Positions 60,801 through 64,000 of a stretch of 64,000 bases of DNA are shown here, in pieces. The stretch comes from Elgaria multicarinata webbii (lineage: Eukaryota > Chordata > Lepidosauria > Squamata > Anguidae). Each line of letters starts with the position of its first letter. Position 1 is the first letter of the stretch. Position numbers and translations under genes: made by a program. The notes beneath the pieces are model-generated. The model searched no databases, was not told where the DNA came from, and saw only the letters and a program-made list of their open reading frames with translations. The DNA lies in assembly GCF_023053635.1 (NCBI RefSeq), contig NC_086172.1:26255501-26319500 (forward strand), in the 5' to 3' direction.

Positions 60801-62345
60801 CCAGATTGCATGGTTAATGACCTACCCTTCAGACATTCAGACAACCCTAACCCACGTTTCACAAACAACCTTATTAGCATGTTGTCTGAATAGCATGTCT
60901 CAATTTGTCTTCAATCATGTTTGTCCTTGATCGTACTCAACTTGTCTCTGGATATTGTCATAGTTTCCCACCCACCATTTCTCTTACTGCAGTAGTATTT
61001 TCCCCAAGCCAATAATCTAGTGAGAATCACTGCTGGTAAAGCTGCCATTGTAGCCAATATCTTTCAGCTAGAAAGGGAGCAGTTCCAGGTTGACACCGTC
61101 ATTCTGTCCCCTTACACCACTGTATCTTGGTTATTTTACTTTTCACAGCTTTTGGGTAGACCCCTTTCTCGAACACAACTTATGCCAAAGACATACATCT
61201 GTACAGATGTGCTTTACCTTCTGTAATGATACGATTTCAGTCTTTTGGAAGAGAAGGCTGTTCTGGGAAAGTAAGGCCATCACTTGCAACAAGGCTTGCT
61301 GGGTACAGTTCAAGCTGACTCGTGTCTGCTCTTCTCCCTCAACCCTTGGAAAAATTATGATGTTTTTTTAAATTAACATTTGTTCTGATCTATTATGCTT
61401 AGAGTGAACAACATGAAAATGTTAGGTCTAGTTCTCTCGAGTATGGGTGGGCAATTTGAGACTTTCCAGATGTTTTGGTCTAAAACTTCCTCAGCCCTCA
61501 CCAACAGTGACGGATAATGTGACTCTGTTCAGATGACACTCTAAGCCAGTGGTCTTCAACTGGCCCAGACCCACCTTGGACTCCCAACCTGCAACATGGG
61601 ACCCACGTTCATAATTTCACAATTGCCCAATATGGTGGTAATAGTTTTGCTGGGACCCATCTGGACTGATCTTGCAACCCATTTTTGGGCCGCGACCACT
61701 AGGTTGAAGACCAGTGCTCTAAGCAACACATGTTGCTTACAAGATATTATGATAAACCAAGCCGATCAGAAATGTCTCTGAATTGGATACTGAATTAAGG
61801 CGCAATCCTATTCAGCTGGGAGTTTGTAGAACTTTTTTCTGTCTATACATGCATAGGATTGCACCTTTACTGAATTAAGCCAGCTGTTTAAGCCTATGTA
61901 TGATATTTAAGAATATGTTACTTCATACTGTCTTTACTATTCAAATTAAGAATCAGAGATGGGCTTCCTTCTACATTATGAAATCATGTACCTTTGTTTT
62001 TGCGTGCTCCTAACTTTCAGTTATGCCACAGAGATTTCCTGGTAAAATGCTGCCTGCTCACAACTATCCTCTTAATATGAATACACACACCCAACTTAAA
62101 ATATGAGTGCCTGATATTTTGGCTACCTGAAATTTGTCAGCAAGAAAGAAAAAAAGCCTTTGGTAGCCTCCAACCATACCTGACAGGGTGAGTTGTGATG
62201 AGCGACACCTCTGACATCTCACGCAAGCTGGACAAAACTGCTTCTAGGTTTTCTGCAGAGCAGGCACTAAATTCAACCCGGTAAGACCCCTCTGTAGGGT
62301 GAGCAGAAGCGACAGCAGGTTGCAGAGGAACAGAGCTGCAGGCAC
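57633..62345 (-). CDS. NIF3L1: NIF3L1 (NIF3-like protein 1), last five coding exons; 5' end outside window
   Basis: NIF3/DUF34 family. These proteins form ring-like oligomers with a two-metal site; the biochemical role of the animal protein is unsettled, and interaction with transcription cofactors has been reported. Exons in transcript order: 62345-62180, 61344-61218, 60189-60051, 58872-58789 and 57817-57633. All have GT-AG borders and the phases join (701 nt). Diagnostic stretches: HPTEGSYRVEFSA, EEQTRVSLNCTQQALLQV, TGMGRLCTLKEPVSL, HLKLSHVRLALGAGKSL, VKVVALCAGSGSSVL, GEMSHHDVLDAVSKGITVIL, CEHSNTERGF and the end SERDRDPLQVA. The His and Glu of EHSNTE are the family's C-terminal metal ligands. 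Recalled human NIF3L1 (377 aa) matches throughout. N-terminal exons with the first metal-binding motif lie past base 64000. It is tail-to-tail with ORC2. Confidence 0.95.
58103..58318 (+). mobile_element. Sauria-type tRNA-derived SINE
   Basis: A box TAGTGGTTAGAGAGATGAAC, B box GGATTCTAGTCCCC, GGCTTGTTGTGAGGATAAAA body and GGCAGGATATACATGTAATA tail. In a NIF3L1 intron. Confidence 0.87.
58789..58872 (-). CDS. NIF3L1: NIF3L1 coding exon
   Basis: Encodes ESQVKVVALCAGSGSSVLRG then TESDLYLT. Acceptor GTTTTGTAG, donor GTAAAA. Confidence 0.95.
59340..59469. mobile_element. Fold-back hAT element with 8-bp target duplication
   Basis: Same family as 38463-38594: CAGCCTTCCTCAACCTGGGG arms of about 60 bp, nearly exact. 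Target duplication TGCTAGAG at 59332-59339 and 59470-59477. In a NIF3L1 intron. Confidence 0.9.
60051..60189 (-). CDS. NIF3L1: NIF3L1 coding exon
   Basis: Encodes PLLEDTGMGRLCTLKEPVSL through HVRLALGAGKSL, plus one base. Acceptor CTTCTTAG, donor GTACAG. Confidence 0.94.
60628..60898. mobile_element. GTTCAGAC-family fold-back DNA element
   Basis: GGCTGTTCAGACAACACACT at one end and TTAGCATGTTGTCTGAATAG at the other. The interior carries GGCTTGTT / AACAAGCC words in both directions. Confidence 0.65.
61218..61344 (-). CDS. NIF3L1: NIF3L1 coding exon
   Basis: Encodes VEGEEQTRVSLNCTQQALLQ through TEIVSLQK (42 codons after one split base). Acceptor TTTCCAAG, donor GTAAAG. Confidence 0.92.
61547..61716. 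mobile_element. Non-autonomous hAT element with 8-bp target duplication
   Basis: Inverted ends CAGTGGTCTTCAAC / GTTGAAGACCAGTG (one mismatch). Target duplication CTCTAAGC at 61539-61546 and 61717-61724 is perfect. Interior GACCCACCTTGGAC resembles hAT-Charlie-type elements. It appears to sit inside a GTTCAGAT-type relic. Confidence 0.85.
61801..61867. repeat. AATCCTA-family fold-back relic
   Basis: GCGCAATCCTATTCAG and ATGCATAGGATTGCACC form inverted ends of a short copy. Confidence 0.5.
62180..62345 (-). CDS. NIF3L1: NIF3L1 coding exon (first in window)
   Basis: Encodes GACSSVPLQPAVASAHPTEG then SYRVEFSACSAENLEAVLSS through THPVR. Acceptor TTGTCTAAG, donor GTATGG. It begins with two bases of a Gly codon. 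Confidence 0.9.
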
Positions 62346-62639
62346 CTTAGACAAACAAAGCAACACCTTCAACGATGCACACAACACACCTGGCAAAGAT
62401 TTAGGTTCCCAACAACCACAGTAAATGACATTTTTACCTGTGCCATTTAAAAAACAAATAGATTGGTTCCATTTCTTTACAGTAATTCGTTTGCATCAGC
62501 GCTATATATAAGTATCTGAAGTGTTTTATACGCCTAAACAAATAGCAGGCATGATTAAGAGTGCAATATTATGCCCTTTTAGGGAAGAGAGAAAAACAAC
62601 CTCCCAGGGTTTCCCAGACAGCCATGCAAGACTTTTCCA

Positions 62640-63002
62640 TCTAAATATCAACCTGCCTGATCACTGAGGGCATGCTCCTAGTGGTTCCACATAGACCTAC
62701 TGTTCAATTGGAGTCCACCAGGGGAAGAGCCTTCAGTGTGGTGGCCCCATTCCACTGGAATTCCCTGCCTGGGGAGGTCATGCAGGCACCAATGTTGTAT
62801 TCCTCCCGGCGCCTCCTGAAAACATCGTTGTTCCAGGAAGCCTTCCATTAATGACCACCCCTGGTTTTATTTGCACTTTGTTTATTTTAAAAATGTACTT
62901 TTTATATGTTTTATTCTTTTTTTTTCAATTTCTCCAACACTCTGAAATTCTTGAATGGGGAGCGGAATATAAATATTGTAAATAAATAAATAAATAAATA
63001 AA
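62640..63002 (+). mobile_element. CR1-clade LINE 3' end
   Basis: Shares GAGGGCATGCTCCTAGTGGT, CACTGGAATTCCCTGCC and AAGCCTTCCATTAATGACCA with the copy at 2110, and the same tail TGGGGAGCGGAATATAAATA with (AAAT)n. Confidence 0.85.
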
Positions 63003-63088
63003 ACATCCACAGGATTGTACCTTAAATGATTAATCATGATTAAAAACAGCCAGTTAGTGTTGCACTTTAGAGTGTTGGACTGGGACTC

Positions 63089-63206
63089 AAGAGGCAGCTG
63101 GACAACCATCTGTCAGGGATGGTTTAAGGTGGATTCCTGCACTGAGCAGAGGGTTGGACTCGATGACCTTATAGGTCCCTTCCAACTCTACTATTCTATG
63201 ATTCTA
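63089..63206 (+). mobile_element. CR1 3' end inserted in the SINE
   Basis: GAGGCAGCTGGACAACCATC to TCCAACTCTACTATTCTATG then ATTCT, the sense form of the tail seen at 55775. Confidence 0.85.
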
Positions 63207-63248
63207 GTCCCTACTCTGCCACAATGCTCACTGGATGACTTTGGCCCC

Positions 63249-63355
63249 GTTCAGACAACACGCTAAACCATGCTGCTTAACCACAAAATGGTTAACGGAA
63301 TGCATTAACCATTTTGTGGTTAAGCAGCATGGTTTAGCGTGTTGTCTGAACGGGG
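63249..63355. mobile_element. Near-perfect GTTCAGAC-family palindrome inserted in the SINE
   Basis: About 53-bp arms (CCGTTCAGACAACACGCTAA and complement) are almost exact, pairing CATGCTGCTTAACCACAAAA with its complement. The youngest-looking copy of the family in the window. Confidence 0.85.
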
Positions 63356-64000
63356 CCACAGAGTTAGTCACTGACTCTCAGTGGCACCTATCTTACAGGG
63401 TTGATGTGAGAATAAAAGGAAGCAGGGAAGAATCAAGAATCCTTGAAGGAAAGGTGGGGGATATAAATTAACATACAAAAATAAATAATATTAAATGCCA
63501 AATAAAGCAGTTAGTTACAGCCTTGGAAGTATGTCCACAAAACTTAGTAGCCCACTTTTTTTAAAAAAAAATCACTAGCTTGCAGTGGGCTGGCACAGCA
63601 GGGGCTGAGGGTTACATTCCTCCAGTAGCAGCCTCCTGCATTTTCAGGGCAAGGAGAAGAGTGTTTCCTTCCCCAGGTAGCTCTCTTCAGTTCTATGCTG
63701 GGTTCAGAGCAGAGACAGAGCACTCCACACCATCCCTCCTCCAGCAGTGTTCATTTACACATATCTTTAAGTTACCTACATGGAATTCCTTTTCACCTGT
63801 CAGGCTAGTGCCTAAATACAATGCTCAATTTGTATCACTTAAAGGTATGTGTAAAGGAAGACTTGCTGGTCAGATCCTTACTAACTTTCTCTATTGTGTG
63901 CTTGTGATCTTTTTACATGCAGTGCGTTTTGGATACAAAAGAACATTCAGGCATGCAATTGATCTCCATCCCTACATAGTGTAGAACAGTACAGAAGAGC

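Larger units (their letters stand above)
63045..63485 (+). mobile_element. Sauria-type SINE split by two later insertions
   Basis: SINE pieces at about 63045-63088 (GTTGGACTGGGACTCAA), 63207-63245 (GTCCCTACTCTGCCACAATG) and 63358-63485 (CTTACAGGGTTGATGTGAGA, GGAAAGGTGGGGGATATAAA). They join in consensus order once the CR1 piece and the palindrome are taken out. Confidence 0.85.
62346..64000 (-). other. NIF3L1: NIF3L1 intron running out of the window
   Basis: No further NIF3L1 exon is seen. Holds a CR1 3' end, the nested SINE mosaic, and about 500 bp (63490-64000) with no recognised content. Confidence 0.6.

Noticed and set aside
63580-63984. 134-codon open frame at the window end
   Set aside because: On the strand opposite NIF3L1, inside its intron, with no known motif.

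Overview
The window is vertebrate nuclear DNA, most likely from a squamate reptile and probably a lizard. It has interrupted genes with GT-AG introns, many CR1 LINE 3' ends, Sauria-type tRNA-derived SINEs, a BovB (RTE) LINE, L1 LINE 3' ends and several fold-back DNA transposon families. That mix is typical of squamates. The species cannot be named from sequence alone.

Three protein-coding genes are present in the order and orientation I recall for human 2q33 (HYCC2, ORC2, NIF3L1). (1) HYCC2/FAM126B, + strand: seven coding exons between 796 and 17106 give the C-terminal 418 codons; the 5' part lies before base 1. A long, repeat-poor, A/T-rich stretch to about 25080 is probably its 3' UTR, with alternative poly(A) signals and three Pumilio-type elements. 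(2) ORC2, + strand, complete: a CpG-rich promoter and non-coding first exon near 28780-29245, then 16 coding exons from 33005 to 54557. All splice phases close, giving a 574-residue protein. (3) NIF3L1, - strand: the last five coding exons (62345 down to 57633), tail-to-tail with ORC2; its 5' exons lie beyond base 64000.

The genes do unrelated housekeeping jobs: plasma-membrane PI4-kinase complex, replication origin recognition, and a conserved metal-binding protein. They are linked by conserved synteny, not by a pathway.

Introns and intergenic DNA are filled with mobile elements. The clearest are a SPIN-type hAT element with a perfect 8-bp target duplication (44222-44524), a BovB 3' end (31475-31888), an L1 3' end with a 13-bp target duplication (42401-43137), two near-identical fold-back hAT elements with 8-bp duplications (38463-38594, 59340-59469), a third hAT element (61547-61716), a Tc1/mariner-like MITE family with TA duplications, and a family with GTTCAGAC-type ends. 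There are also two nested-insertion mosaics (48175-49165, 63045-63485), a nearly perfect 133-bp hairpin of unknown family (45432-45564), and a probable solo LTR (about 41420-42240). I found no evidence of a new multi-gene system. The most unusual material is the set of fold-back elements and the nested mosaics.
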